Part shown: positions 20,581 to 32,574 of the stretch, in pieces
How the letters are laid out: each line of letters starts with the position of its first letter
How positions within the stretch are numbered: position 1 is the first letter of the stretch
NCBI RefSeq assembly: GCF_918797505.1
Contig: NC_092794.1
Location: 1,178,001-1,242,000, forward strand
Reading direction: 5' to 3'
From: Bemisia tabaci
Lineage: Eukaryota > Arthropoda > Insecta > Hemiptera > Aleyrodidae
DNA length: 64,000 nucleotides
Notes under the pieces: generated by a model
Told to the model about the DNA's origin: nothing
The model's database searches: none
Seen by the model: only the letters and a program-made list of their open reading frames with translations
Position numbers and translations under genes: made by a program

Positions 20581-22671
20581 ATGGCAGACCGGCCTGTAGA
20601 GTGTAAACACGGTGTCAAGTGTAGTTACGTCAACAACGTTTTTCTCGGGTGCGAAAAAAGTCTAAGGCGGGGATTGCTCATCGGCCTACCTCGAATTAAA
20701 CCAGACACGTTGCCAAATGGAAAATCAAAATCCGTTCGGGAAAAGTTCTCTTCTCCCGAGGTCTCCTCCCCCCCCCCTCAGTCTGCAAGGGCGGATGATA
20801 ACCTCTCTCTTACTGCTACGGAGTCAAGTTTGACAGCGGTGGCGTCGGTAGAAGATAAAGAAACAATTATTAATGAAATTTTAAACACCAGCATTGATCC
20901 TGTTCTTCGGAACCCTATCATTCATAAATCAGTCAAAAGTCAAAAGGTCAGCAAAACATGGTCAAAACGCTGTCCAGTGACAAAAATGAATTGACGAATA
21001 GAATCAATTCCCTTGAGGCAGAAAATACGAAAAAAATACAGAAATTACAGGAACAAATTAATGCGATTAGCTCTGCAAATGCAAGCTCTCGATCTAGAGA
21101 TGCTCACCTACCATCTGCGAAAGAGTTAGTTAAAAATAACTCTCGTAAGCCCTCAGGGCAATCTAAATTAACACAGTTCGCCACCAGGAAACCAGTTACA
21201 CCAAAACCAGGTACATCTACAACACCTGTTTCTAACCAATTTGCCTCTCTGGAAGATGACGTGGAATCGAATCACGATGCTGATGACTCTGAATCTTCTG
21301 ATACATGGGTCGACTACAACTCGGATCCCGAATTTAACTCCAAACGGAAAGCTATCCAATCTCAAAGAAGGAAGCGTAAGAGAGCGAGTACTTCAGCTTC
21401 AAGTGGCCATACCGATAATCAACAAACCAAACCGGGCGAGAGCGCTTCAATTAAAGTAAATATACCTAATTCTAGTGTCAAGAAAATTTTACCCCCCCCC
21501 CCCTCCCATTAAAGTTATAGGTGTAGACAATTATGTCAATCTTGTAGAAATAACTACAAAGAAGTCAGTTAAAAAGGAAGATGTCAGAACTAAAATTATG
21601 GATAATGAAGTCTGGCAACTAAATCCGAAAGACGACGCTACGGCGAAAACAATTTTAGAATCCCTCAGAGAAACACATGAGGCTAATAATAAAGTGCAGT
21701 ACTACACTCACTGCAATAAATATCTGCGTGATATTAAAGTTATTGTAAGAGGGCTTCACCCTTCAATCGAAGAGCAAGATATTCTTGACGACTTAAAAAA
21801 TAAAGGTTTTAAACCTAAGAAAGCAACTTGCCTCATGAAACGGGTCCCACTGTCGAACGCGGAACTTAAAGCTTTGAAAAAATCAGTATCACCTGTGGAT
21901 CCAGCTCCACAGACGGCTACCCCTGATCCTAAGTCAGTGCCGGAGCAAAACTCAGTCTCGGCTATGGAAACAAATTCCACCGTCAATGAAACAACCTCAG
22001 ACGAAACATACCCCTCCGAAACAATTGTAGATAAAGATAATGAGCCTCTTTTTATTGCTGACTCTGCTTATGTAAGTAAAACTAAACTGATAAAAATACC
22101 GGTCCATCAGGTTGACTTCGACTTTACTGATGATATAGAAAAAATCTATAAGATTGTTGGTATCTGTTCTATGGTTGTAAAAGTAGAACCCATTAAAGTA
22201 AGTACTACTAAGATAATACAGTGTCGAAAATGTCAGAATTTCGGACATTCCCAAGCATATTGTGGTAAGCAAGCACGTTGTGTAAAGTGCGCAGCTAAAC
22301 ATTTATCCGCAGAATGCCCTTTGGCGAAGCGCATTATCAACCCTAAGTGTGCAAATTGTGGGGTAACAGGTCACCCGGCTAGCTATAGAGGCTGCCCCTT
22401 CGCGAAAGCGATGCAAACAGATACAGAAAAATCTATTAAAATGAGAAAGGGAAAGATCGATGGGTCTAATTTTCCTAACTTCCCAGATAAACCAAATAAA
22501 AAGAAAAAGGGGGGGGGGGGAAATCCTCCTAGTGCTATTAAACAAGGAGTTAGCTTCGCCGACGCAGTATCCGGCCTGAAACCCTCTAATCAACCGGAAG
22601 AGCTCATAAGTCAACTCTTAATGACCATTGAATCATTAAGGAAGCAACTAGAGGAGATGAGCAAGAGATAG
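20581..22671 (+). pseudogene. Element B ORF1 (gag), two frameshifts
   Basis: Starts MADRPVECKHG at 20581. Frame shifts near 20960 and again at the C run near 21490, where PPPPP-coding homopolymers differ between frames. The central part has a Q/S/K-rich coiled segment (NRINSLEAENTKKIQKLQEQ). The C-terminal third has an RNA-binding-like domain (IKVIVRGLHPSIEEQDI) and three zinc knuckles: CRKCQNFGHSQAYC, CVKCAAKHLSAEC and CANCGVTGHPASYRGC. The last segment is coiled-coil-like. The poly-C shift could be sequencing error or real decay. The family binds its own RNA for target-primed reverse transcription. Confidence 0.85.
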
Positions 22672-22720
22672 GAAAAATACGAACAGGCTCTTATGAGCCG
22701 AGTGTTGAGTTCTCGATAAA

Positions 22721-25455
22721 ATGACTAACAAAAGTGAAAGCATTCTTAATCTTATCGCATGGAATGCGAATGGATTAAAACCTGCTAAACTCTTAGACTT
22801 TAGTGAAAAAGTGGCAAAATTACGTGTAGATATAGCATTGTTCTCTGAAACCCATTTTGCTAGGGGATCAAGAGGATACTTGAAAGGATATACATTTTAT
22901 AATTCACGACATCCTTCTAATAACGCTAGTGGGGGAGCCTCTATTGCTATCAGGGAAAACATTTAACACTCCGTTCTTGAAATTGTAGAAGAAGAACGTT
23001 TCCAAGCGGTGATTATTCAAATTGAGTCATCGCTGGGGCCATTTAATGTCAGCGCTTTGTACGCTCCACCGCGTCATCGATGCTCATTTGACGATTATTC
23101 TGGTTTGCTTGATTAATTGGGTCCTCGCTTCCTTATCGGGGGGGACTTCAACTGTAAAAACGTCAGATGGAGTTCGAGATTAACTAACCCGAAAGGTGTT
23201 AATCTTGAAACTGCAGTCAATCTTATTGGAGGTGATTTTATCTCTCCGGGTAAACCCACCTTCTATCCAGGTAATCCTTTGAAAGAGCCTGGCGTAATTG
23301 ATTTTTTCATCTACAATAATCTCAATCTCAATTACAAAACTTCTTGCAATGTGTTAGTGGGAAAAAGAGATCATGTGCCGGTTTTCTCATCTATATTTGC
23401 TACTCCAGTATTAGTTAAACGCCCACCCTGTCTAATTTCTACTCAAACAGACTGGAAAAAAATTTCGAGAATTATTAACTTCCCGTATTAATAACTCGAC
23501 TTCAATAAACGACTGCTCCACACTTGACTAGGAGGCAGAGTCATTAATTTCGAGCATCCAAGAAGCTGCAAAAGCAAGCACGCCGGTTGCTAGAACTTTT
23601 AATAATTTTCATCATAAATGCACTCTTCCAAAGGAAATACTCAGCCTCATTGACTGCAAAAACAAAGCGGGAAGGAGGAGACGGATTACTCACCATGAAT
23701 CTGATGAAAATTTCTACAATAGACTAAACAAGGCAGTGGAGAAACGTATTAATGAATTTCGTAATGAAAAATTTGCAGCTAATCTCAGCCCAAGCGGAGC
23801 TAATGATTACACCCTTTGGAAAGCGACAAAATCCCTAAAACGTCCTCTCCTAGCTAGCTTCCCAATTAGAAAACCGGACGGTGAATGGGCAAATAATAGC
23901 CAGGAAAAAGCCCATACCATTGCCGATCACCTTGAAAAAGTATTTCAACCTAAACTCTGCGAATCTCCAGAGAAGGAATGCGAACTAGAGGAAGAAGTTG
24001 GAAATATTAATTTTCTCCCTGCAGAAAAAATCAACAAAATTACATACGACGAAATTTTCAAGGAAATTAAATATAAAACAAAATTCAAGAAAAGTCCAGG
24101 TTTTGATCTTATCTCAGCAATTATCCTCAAGCAACTTCCTCCTGCGGCAATCAAAAAGTTAGAAGCTCTCTTTAATGCAGCGTTGTCATTGAAATACATC
24201 CCTAGTCGATGGAAATTGGCTGATGTGATTGTTGTTTTAAAATCCGGAAAACCTCCTTCAGCCCCTAGTTCTTACCGCCCTATCTCCTTACTTCCCCTGA
24301 CATGAAAACTTTTCGAGAAGTTATATATTAAACGTTTACTGGCAATCGTAAATAAGAAAAAGTTACTTCCTAATGAGCAGTTTGGTTTCAGGGCTAAACA
24401 TAGCACAATAGAACAATTACACCGGATCTCTTCTTTTATTGAAAAGGCGCTAGAGGAGAAACAGTTTTGTAATGTTGTTTTCTTGGATGTCGCCCAGGCA
24501 TTTGACAAAGTCTGGCATTCTAAAGTGGCTTTTAAACTTTCAAAAATCCTGCCTGGGAACCACGTGCAATTAATAATGTCTTATTTAGCAGATAGATCTT
24601 GTAGGGTTCGATTTGAAGACTCTTACTCTGAATTTAGGAAAATAAGAGCAGGGGTACCTCAAGGTTCAGTTCTCTCCCCCCTAATCTTTAGTCTCTTTAC
24701 CGCTGACGTACCTAAACCTAAAAAAGGAAAAATCGGGATCTTTGCTGACGACTCGGCCGTTGCGCCCTCTGCGCCCACATATGAGGAGACAGTCACTAAC
24801 ATCCAAGAGTGCCTGGACGACATCCAGGATTGGACTGAGCGCGATCGCACGGCGCTTAACACCACCAAATCACTTAACGTGGTCTTTACCTTAAGACCAT
24901 ATGTTTATGCCCCTGTGATCCTAAATAAAATTGCTATTCCCCATGCACAAAAGGCTCCTTACCTCGGCCTTACTATGGACTGTAAGTTAAAATGGAAGGA
25001 GCATATTCTAAATAAGAACAAGCAAATTGACTTAAAGCACAGACAGATGCTATGCTTCTGCGACTTCAAGGCTTCTCGGGAAGCGATTTAAATTAAAGCT
25101 AAAAAATGAAGTTGTACTTAATAAATAAATGTTAAGGCCAATCTGGGTATACGGCTGCCAGATTTTGGCGTGTGCTGCCAGTTCTAATCTCAAAATTATT
25201 GAGACAATTCAAAATAAAATACTCGAACAAATGGCAGGGGCCAGGTGGTACGAGCTTAACATCGATATTAGAGATGAGCTCGGGATGGAAGAAATGGACA
25301 TGTACATCTCACGTATGTACAATAGCTATGAAGAGAGACTGGGCGGTCACCCCAATCCCGAAGCAATAGCGCTTTTGGATTGGGGCTCCGAGACCCGGAG
25401 GTTAAAAAGACGCAAACCACATGAGTTGAGCACGGCTCATTTCCGTCGGTGTTAG
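22721..25455 (+). pseudogene. Element B ORF2 (endonuclease and reverse transcriptase), broken
   Basis: AP-endonuclease blocks: NLIAWNANGLK at the N-terminus, ALFSETHF, GGDFNCKNVRWSS, and the catalytic DHVPVF near 23375. Reverse transcriptase blocks: YRPISLLP near 24275, VVFLDVAQAFDKVWH, IRAGVPQGSVLSP and the active site FADDS near 24743. The C-terminal part has MLRPIWVYGCQ and a tail ending RRLKRRKPHEL, shared with the fragment at 32735-33160. Stops at 22964, 23114, 23491 and 24303, and shifts near 23492-23735 and 25090, inactivate it. ORF2 begins about 50 bp after ORF1. Confidence 0.88.
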
Positions 25456-25681
25456 GCTCGTGCCTCTTGCCCCTACCAGTCTTAATCGACTGACAGGGCG
25501 AAAGCATAGTCAGTAGGAAAATTCTCTAGAATCTAGCTCTAGGAATAATTATAGTTAATATTAGTTAGTTTTTCTCCCGCTTTTTACAGGATTTTACTTC
25601 TATCTCATTTCTTCATCCTTCATTATCATTCTCATTAATTTAATCCATAAAGCGGTGTTTATTTCTATTTTATTATACTAG

Positions 25682-25730
25682 AGGGCTCCGCCCCCTGGCC
25701 GCTCCGCGGCCCAACCCCCTCGTATATTCT
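25682..25730 (-). other. Possible Helitron 3' terminus (hairpin plus CTAG)
   Basis: Read on the minus strand, GC-rich inverted repeats (gggccgcggagcggcc and gggcggagccc) are followed by T and then CTAG, with T next outside. Helitrons end in a hairpin followed by CTRR and insert between A and T. The only other Helitron evidence, the helicase remnant at 27372-28590, is on the same strand and upstream of this end. The 5' terminus was not found. Confidence 0.4.
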
Positions 25731-26074
25731 GTCAATTCGTTATGAAAATATCACTTAATTTTTTTTAATTTACATTATTCTCGTAAATTGTATTAATATT
25801 AATACTGCTGAAGTTCTGTTAAGTGCTTATTCATTCAAAAGATCATCTTCAATTTAGCTAAAAACTTACTTCAATTAAGGTTGGAGTTTTAAAAAAAGGT
25901 GAATAATCAGTTTGAAACGGTTTATATGGGATAAAATAAAATGGATGGAAAGCAAATAGGATAGAATATAATATAATATAAACGAAATATAATAGGTTTG
26001 TCATTAATAAAACGGGATGTATTTATAGTAACCTTGATAAAAGGCCACAGGTCGGTTTGATATTTAAATTAAAG

Positions 26075-26345
26075 AGTGGCGGTGATGCGTAACAATTTTT
26101 GGATTTGCTGCTGCAATTCCCGAGTAGTAGTGATCGCCATAAATTGCGATTTAATCGGAGAATATATCGCGATTTTATCGACGTCGCGATTTATTGCAAT
26201 ATTATCGGATAAAAAAATCGCGATTTTATCGACGGCGAATCATCGCAATATTATCGGGAGAAAAATCGCGATAAATTGCAATAAAATCGCGATTTTATCG
26301 AACGCGATTTTATAGAGATAAAATTGCAATAAATTGCAATTTTTC
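26075..26345. repeat. Degenerate cgcgattttatcg repeats
   Basis: Many imperfect copies of aaatcgcgattttatcg and ttgcaataaa, themselves palindromic at the TCGCGA core, fill 270 bp. A weaker group (tcaccggtaaaatcg, tcggcgataaaatcgcaatt) recurs at 26940-27100. Between them, 26400-26700 holds two diverged direct copies of a gtttttaccaaggtcc unit about 195 bp apart. Confidence 0.6.
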
Positions 26346-26854
26346 ATCAACGCCTACTAACGCATGAATGACGCTTATGAAACATGTTTCTATGCCGCCG
26401 CCGCTGCCGTTTTTACCAAGGTCCGTTGGTAACTTTACCATCTCTTTTTTTTATCAATCATTGGTAATGTTAGAAAGGCAGACCGGTATTTTTACTGATT
26501 TTTCCAGGTAAGAATACCACTTTTATTCGTAATCAATTCCCGGTAACTTAATTTACCATTTTATCTCTGTAATTCTACCACAGGCGATAAAAAATATCGG
26601 CGTTTTTACCAAGGTCCATCGATATCTTTGCCATCTCACTATTCTTGGTAATTTTACAAAGACAGAATGATGAGATTACCAGTAGAACCTCATTTTACCA
26701 ACCGTATTTCATAAAGTACAGAGGAGGGAAAATAATAAAAAAAAAAAAAAATCCAATGAAAACTCGGTGTCAGTCAACGCAATGTAAAAAGTTGTAAGGT
26801 TGCGAAGCGCCGATCCATCTACATAGAGGCAATTCGCACTTGGGAATCATGTTG

Positions 26855-26905
26855 CGGCCATAGCCTAATGGAAAAGTGTTGGCCTACCACCGTGGCGACT
26901 GAGGC
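26855..26905 (+). repeat. tRNA-like A-box sequence
   Basis: ccatagcctaatggaaaag matches an RNA polymerase III A box (tagcctaatgg), as in tRNA-derived SINEs, but no clear B box follows. It lies inside the putative Helitron interval, just before an inverted repeat. Confidence 0.25.
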
Positions 26906-26961
26906 GATAATCGCTCATATGTTGATGATCCTAGCGATTTTATCACCGGTAAAATCGACCG

Positions 26962-27246
26962 GTAAACGTGATGGACGCACGGAGAACGCCCAGAGTTAAC
27001 GCCAGGGGATGAAACCCCTTGGGGACGTGATGGTACAATTTTTTATCTACCAATATTATTTTTATTATTTTTATTTTATCGGCGATAAAATCGCAATTTT
27101 TCCGTTGAAAAATGCTACTTGGGTTGGGTGATTTAATTTTACCGTGAATAATATTGGTAGATAAAAAATTGTACCATCAAGTCTCCAAGGGGTTTCATCC
27201 CCTGGCGTTAACTCTGGGCGTTCTCCGTGCGTCCATCACGTTTAGT
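26962..27246. repeat. Inverted repeat, about 95-bp arms
   Basis: The left arm (26962-27057) and right arm (27150-27246) are near-exact reverse complements containing acgtgatggacgcacgg, gttaacgccaggggatg and tttatctaccaatatt. The loop is about 92 bp and AT-rich. It is probably a MITE or a hairpin formed by inverted duplication. Confidence 0.75.
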
Positions 27247-27371
27247 GAAATTATAATTTTAAGTTATATACATAATAAAAAAAGGTTTGTTCATAGGGAC
27301 AAAATTAATTGTTTTTAAGATAATAAGTACATTTTGCATTCCTCAATTTAAACAGTAGAAAATATACAAAG

Positions 27372-28590
27372 TTAATGCAGAACTTCTTGATAAACAATGT
27401 TCATTGCTGTGTTTTTATTTTTGTCGTCATCAAAATTAATGATTTTTATTTTTAAACCCTCTTTAGTCCTACATCTAGACAATGCTACATACAGTTGCCC
27501 GTGAGCGAACATTGGTCTTTCTTTATCTATAAAAATTCCCACTCTGTCAAACGATTGCCCTTGGCTTTTACTAATAGTCATAGCAAAAGCTAATCTAACG
27601 GGGAATTGTTTCCTATTCAAAACAAAAGGTAGGTTCGTTTGTTCTTTTGTGTTAAGTGTAATTTTTGGTAGTGAAACTATTTTTCCTTTTTTTTCTCCGG
27701 TTAAAATTGAGCAATGCAAAATGTATTTATTTATTTTTAAGACAGTTAATCTTGTCCCATTGCACAATCCATCCTCGATACAAATGTTGCGTAGTAACAT
27801 AACCACAGCTCCTTCTTTTAACTTCAAATTTTGACTTGGCATTCCTGAAGGGTTCAGTGAAGCTAAGTATTCTGGTTGATATCTCAGAGTTAACTCGTCT
27901 TGGTCTGTCAGGTCTCGATCCGTCCACTGCAGTTGCCCAACTGAATCCTTCACTCACAATTGTTTCTCCTTCCATTTTTGAGAGTACTTCTTCATTCAAT
28001 CTGTCAACTTCACAATTTCTGGATGCAAGAAGTATTGATGTTTTTAATGTTTCTTCGTTATATTCTTTAAAAATGCTATCAACAATGTTTTCATTACATA
28101 TCATTTCTGATGGGAATTCAACTATTTCTTTCTTTCCATTTCCGATTTGTAGCAGCCATTCACTGAATTCTTCGTTGTTTGCTCTCATATTTTTTTTCAA
28201 GTGGAAGATTTTGAAATGTTTCCATAAAGGAGAGCTTATTAAAGCTGATTTGACTATTTGATTTCTGCTTCCTTTCTTTACTACTGGCAATAATTGTCTG
28301 AAATCTCCGCCTAGGCAAACTGCTTTTCCTCCGAATGGATCATTGTTTCTCATTAAATCTTGCAAGGTTACGTTCACTATTTGAAAAGCTGTTGACAATA
28401 TTATGAAGCCTCATCCCATATTATAAAATCAACTTCTGTTAATATTTGTTTTAATGCTGTTGTAAGTTTTGCCGGTTTAATGTCGTTTTCGGATGTCATC
28501 TGAAGTGGCAATTTAAAAACCCTGTGAGCTGTTTTTCCACCAGGAAGTAAAATTGCAGCTATTCCAGTCCATGCTATACCATGCTACCAT
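27372..28590 (-). pseudogene. Helitron PIF1-like helicase, C-terminal remnant
   Basis: Read 3'-ward on the minus strand, the motifs follow superfamily 1B helicase order. ILLPGGKTAHRVF and the Walker B-like FIIWDEAS come first (near 28560-28400), then a frameshift, then GGDFRQLLPVV near 28305 and HLKKNMR. After a second shift near 27955 come NGTRLTVLKIN, FAMTISKSQGQSFDRVGI and GQLYVALSRC near 27480. The last two blocks, with the downstream tail, are characteristic of Helitron-encoded rather than cellular PIF1 helicase. The Walker A motif and the Rep domain are missing, truncated near 28590. Confidence 0.85.
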
Positions 28591-28861
28591 GCTATATTTG
28601 CCAAGTGGTGAAAAATACTCAGCTGTTTTTCATCACATGATAATGAAGTAATGCAACTGATAATGAAAAATAAGTCGCAAAGATAGGAGAAAAGAATTGT
28701 AATGAAATACATACAATTATTAATGATCAAAAATTAAATTCATATAATTTCGAACAGTAGAGAAATAGGAAGATTCGTAATTTTTTGTATAAATGGGGAA
28801 ATTTGGGGGAATTTGGAATCGATAAATGCGGTTATCGAAACGTGCGATTATCGATACATGC

Positions 28862-29155
28862 GATTTGTTGTGTTTGATTGTGTTTCATGGTGTGTTTGAT
28901 GTGTTTGATTGTGTTTCATGATGTGTTTGTTGTGTTTGATGTGTTTGATTGTGTTTCATGATGTGTTTGTTGTGTTTGATGTGTTTGATTGTGTTTCATG
29001 ATGTATTTGTTGTGTTTAATGTGTTTGATTGTGTTTCATGATGTGTTTGTTGTGTTTGATGTGTTTTAGGTGTATCATGATGTGTATATTGCGTTTTACG
29101 TGTTTCATGATGTGTTTGATGTGTTTGCTATGTTTCATGATGCATTTGATGTGTT
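28862..29155. repeat. Minisatellite of about 40-bp tgtttgatgtgtttgatt units
   Basis: T/G-rich repeats of tgtttgttgtgtttgatg and ttgtgtttcatgatg recur about seven times with growing divergence toward the right. The array borders the 175-bp satellite directly. Confidence 0.85.
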
Positions 29156-29159
29156 TTAT

Positions 29160-31372
29160 CCCGGTTCCTTAACATAGTTACATCCACTATTATAAATGAC
29201 TATACTGTATAGGTAAAATTACTGCATATTATCCCGGTCACTCTGAAGAAATCCGGTTTTATCCCAGTCATTACTGCTTTAGAAAAAAACGATGTATCGA
29301 AGATCGATACACAAAGATCGATATCCTTCCTGTTTTCCCGGTTTCTTAATATAGGTACATCCCGTTTTATCCATGACTATCCTGTATAGGTAAAATTCCT
29401 CCACTTTATCCCGGTCACTATGAAGAAATCCCGTTTCTACCAGTCATTACTGCTTTAGAAAAAACGATGTATCGAAGATCGATACACAAAGATCGATATC
29501 CTTCCTGTTTTCCCGGTTTCTTAATATAGGTACATCCCGTTTTATCCATGACTATCCTGTATAGGTAAAATTCCTCCACTTTATCCCGGTCACTATGAAG
29601 AAATCCCGTTTATACCAGTCATTACTGCTTTAGAAAAAACGATGTATCGAAGATCGATACACAAAGATCGATATCCTTCCTGTTATACCAGTTTATTAAT
29701 ATAGGTACATCCCGTTTTATCGATGACTATCCTGTATAGGTAAAATTCCTCCCTTTTATCCCGGTTATTATGAAGGAATCCCGTTTTATCCCAGTCATTA
29801 CTGCTTTAGAAAAAAACGATGTATCGAAGATCGATACACAAAGATCGATATCCTTCCTGTTATCCCGGTTTATTAATATAGGTACATCCCGTTCATCCAT
29901 GACTATCCTGTATAGGTAAAATTCCTCCCTTTTATCCCGGTTATTATGAAGAAATCCCGTTTTATCCCAGTCAATACAGCTTTAGAACAAACGATGTATC
30001 GAATATCGATACACAAAGATCGATATCCTTCCTGTTATCCCGGTTTATTAATATAGGAACATCCCGTTCATCCATGACTATCCTGTATAGGTAAAATTCC
30101 TCCCTTTTATCCCGGTTATTATGAAGAAATCCCGTTTTATCCCAGTCAATACTGCTTTAGAACAAACGATGTATCGAAGATCGATACACAAAGATCGATA
30201 TCCTTCCTGTTATCCCGGTTTATTAATATAGGTACATCCCGTTCATCCATGACTCTCCCGTATAGGATGAAAATTCCTCCCTTTTATCCCGGTTATTATG
30301 AAGAAATCCCGTTTTATCCCAGTCAATACTGCTTTAGAACAAACGATGTATCGAATATCGATACACAATGATCGATATCCTTCCTGTTATCCCGGTTTAT
30401 TAATATAGGTACATCCCGTTCATCCATGACTATCCTGTATAGGTAAAATTCCTCCCTTTTATCCCGGTTATTATGAAGAAATCCCGTTTTATCCCAGTCA
30501 ATACAGCTTTAGAACAAACGATGTATCGAAGATCGATACACAAAGATCGATATCCTTCCTGTTTTCCCGGTTTCTTAATATAGGTACATCCCGTTCATCC
30601 ATGACTATCCTGTATAGGTAAAATTCCTCCCTTTTATCCCGGTTATTATGAAGAAATCCCGTTTTATCCCAGTCAATACTGCTTTAGAACAAACGATGTA
30701 TCGAAGATCGATACACAAAGATCGATATCCTTCCTGTTATCCCGGTTTATTAATATAGGTACATCCCGTTCATCCATGACTATCCTGTATAGGTAAAATT
30801 CCTCCCTTTTATCACGGTTATTATGAAGAAATCCCGTTTTATCCCAGTCAATACAGCTTTAGAACAAACGATGTATCGAATATCGATACACAAAGATCGA
30901 TATCCTTCCTGTTATCCCGGTTTATTAATATAGGAACATCCCGTTCATCCATGACTATCCTGTATAGGTAAAATTCCTCCCTTTTATCCCGGTTATTATG
31001 AAGAAATCCCGTTTTATCCCAGTCAATACTGCTTTAGAACAAACGATGTATCGAAGATCGATACACAAAGATCGATATCCTTCCTGTTATCCCGGTTTAT
31101 TAATATAGGTACATCCCGTTCATCCATGACTCTCCCGTATAGGATGTAAAATTCCTCCCTTTTATCCCGGTTATTATGAAGAAATCCCGTTTTATCCCAG
31201 TCAATACTGCTTTAGAACAAACGATGTATCGAATATCGATACACAATGATCGATATCCTTCCTGTTATCCCGGTTTATTAATATAGGTACATCCCGTTTT
31301 TCTAGGACTATCCTGTATAGGTAATAATCCTTCCTTTTATCCTGGTTATTAGAAGAAATACATCCCATTTTT
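29160..31372. repeat. 175-bp satellite, 12 monomers, with higher-order structure
   Basis: The anchor gatgtatcga recurs at 29291, 29466, 29641, 29818, 29993, 30168, 30345, 30520, 30695, 30870, 31045 and 31223, giving a 175-178 bp unit. Each unit has a 17-bp dyad gtatcgaagatcgatac (or a gaatatc variant). Monomers 5-7 and 10-12 share the same ordered variants: caatacagc with gaatatc, then caatactgc with gaagatc, then acacaatgatc with gactctcccg. This gives an 877-bp five-monomer higher-order repeat. The first four monomers are more diverged. Non-coding. Confidence 0.93.
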
Positions 31373-32070
31373 ATACCTGTCTACCTATCAATAATTCCTT
31401 TACGGAAGAATACTTTTAAATTTCCCGGGGATTTTCAATGACGTTTTCTGATTGGTTAATGAAAGACCAATGAGAATGCGAAATGACACGGACGTACACA
31501 CAAAAAAGGCCTTATTTTTTTTTACTATAGTAAGATTAGGCTAAAAGGAAAATTTGTAAAGACTCGTAAGGTCTAGTAATATATGTTGTAATTCAATATG
31601 TGTAATTACAAAAATAAATAAATAAAAAAAAAAACAAGCGGGAAAATTCTAATACTGTCGTATTAGAAAAGCGCTCAGGTGTTAGTAAATATATTTAGTG
31701 AAGAAAGGACGTATAAACTCCGTCGACTTGGCTGGGAAATGGAAATAAAACATCAGCTGATAGCAAACAAAGGTTACCAAGGAAACCGTAAACGCGTATT
31801 TTTATTTCCCGAAAATGAGCTCACCGTTGAGCTCATCAGGCGCGTTTTTTTAGGCTTCATTTGAGTTCAACGATCAATTTCGATAATAATTACTCTACCG
31901 CTAAGAAATTTTCTTATAGACAAACGATCGAAACTACCTGCGCATTACGTTAAAAGCATAAAATACAGTTTTCACAGCTTTATTTATTTTAAAAATGGAC
32001 CCCCCCAAAAAGCCTACACATCGATGAGCTGGTGCGCCATTTAAACGCATTAGCACTAGTATACTAGTAC

Positions 32071-32574
32071 TCAGAGGCAAGTCGAAATCAAAAAGCGCTG
32101 CCTATTGGCTGAGCGCTTAAAAGGTTGTTCAAGCTCATGGGGATTGTACGCAAGACCTGTGCATTTAGCACATTTTGATGGTAATTTTTTGTGCACACAT
32201 TTGCAGTCTATAGCTGCTTTACAATTGCATTTTTTTGCAGAGGTGAGCGGTTTCTTTGTGTTCACGAATAAGTAATACACTTTTTTTAGATTTTTTCCCT
32301 TTTGTTGTCGAGGGTAAGGGGCCTGCAGCACGCAAATTTTGCTTTCTTACGTTAACTCCGGGTTTTTTTTAAGCTCTGGGAAGCCAATATCACGGAGTGG
32401 TGGGAACACGTGAAGGTTAGTACATTTTTTACACTTTTGGAATTGTGTCCTGTGGATGCACCAGAGCTTCCTAACTGTAAAGTTTTTTCTTGTAATATCG
32501 CACAAATTGCACAAATGGGCTAATTGTTCATGAATACAAACTACTAAGTTAGTTCCAGGCGAAGTAGAACTCAT
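32071..32574 (-). pseudogene. Cysteine-rich ORF with three CxHx6CxxC motifs, one internal stop
   Basis: From 32574 the minus strand reads MSSTSPGTNLVV and stays in one frame to 32071, apart from a single TAA at 32347-32349. Three evenly built motifs are seen: CIHEQLAHLCNLC, CIHRTQFQKCKKC and CVHKKLPSKCAKC, each C-x-H-x6-C-x2-C, plus a CNCKAAIDCKC cluster. Such residues would bind zinc. I do not recognise the family with confidence. Nearby DNA is transposon debris, so it may be a mobile-element or captured gene. The stop could be real or an error. Confidence 0.5.

Larger units (their letters stand above)
20401..25681 (+). mobile_element. Near full-length Jockey-like non-LTR retrotransposon B
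   Basis: A 5' UTR of about 180 bp (rich in CG and gcgcttcagctcacgcc-like sequence) is followed by ORF1, a 49-bp spacer, ORF2 and about 225 bp of 3' UTR. It abuts the gag-only element head-to-head at 20400. Gag with zinc knuckles plus AP-endonuclease and RT on a second ORF is the Jockey-group layout. Several frameshifts and stops show it is dead. The 3' limit is set by the start of a GC-rich hairpin that may belong to a Helitron. Confidence 0.82.

Noticed and set aside
27649..28261. Plus-strand frames of 61 and 141 codons
   Set aside because: Antisense shadows of the Helitron helicase.
27372..28590. Cellular PIF1 helicase gene
   Set aside because: No introns, multiple frameshifts, no Walker A, and a C-terminal block order typical of Helitron helicases.
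29160..31372. CRISPR-like regular spacing of repeats
   Set aside because: The whole 175-bp unit repeats, with no unique spacers, in a eukaryotic intron; it is a satellite.
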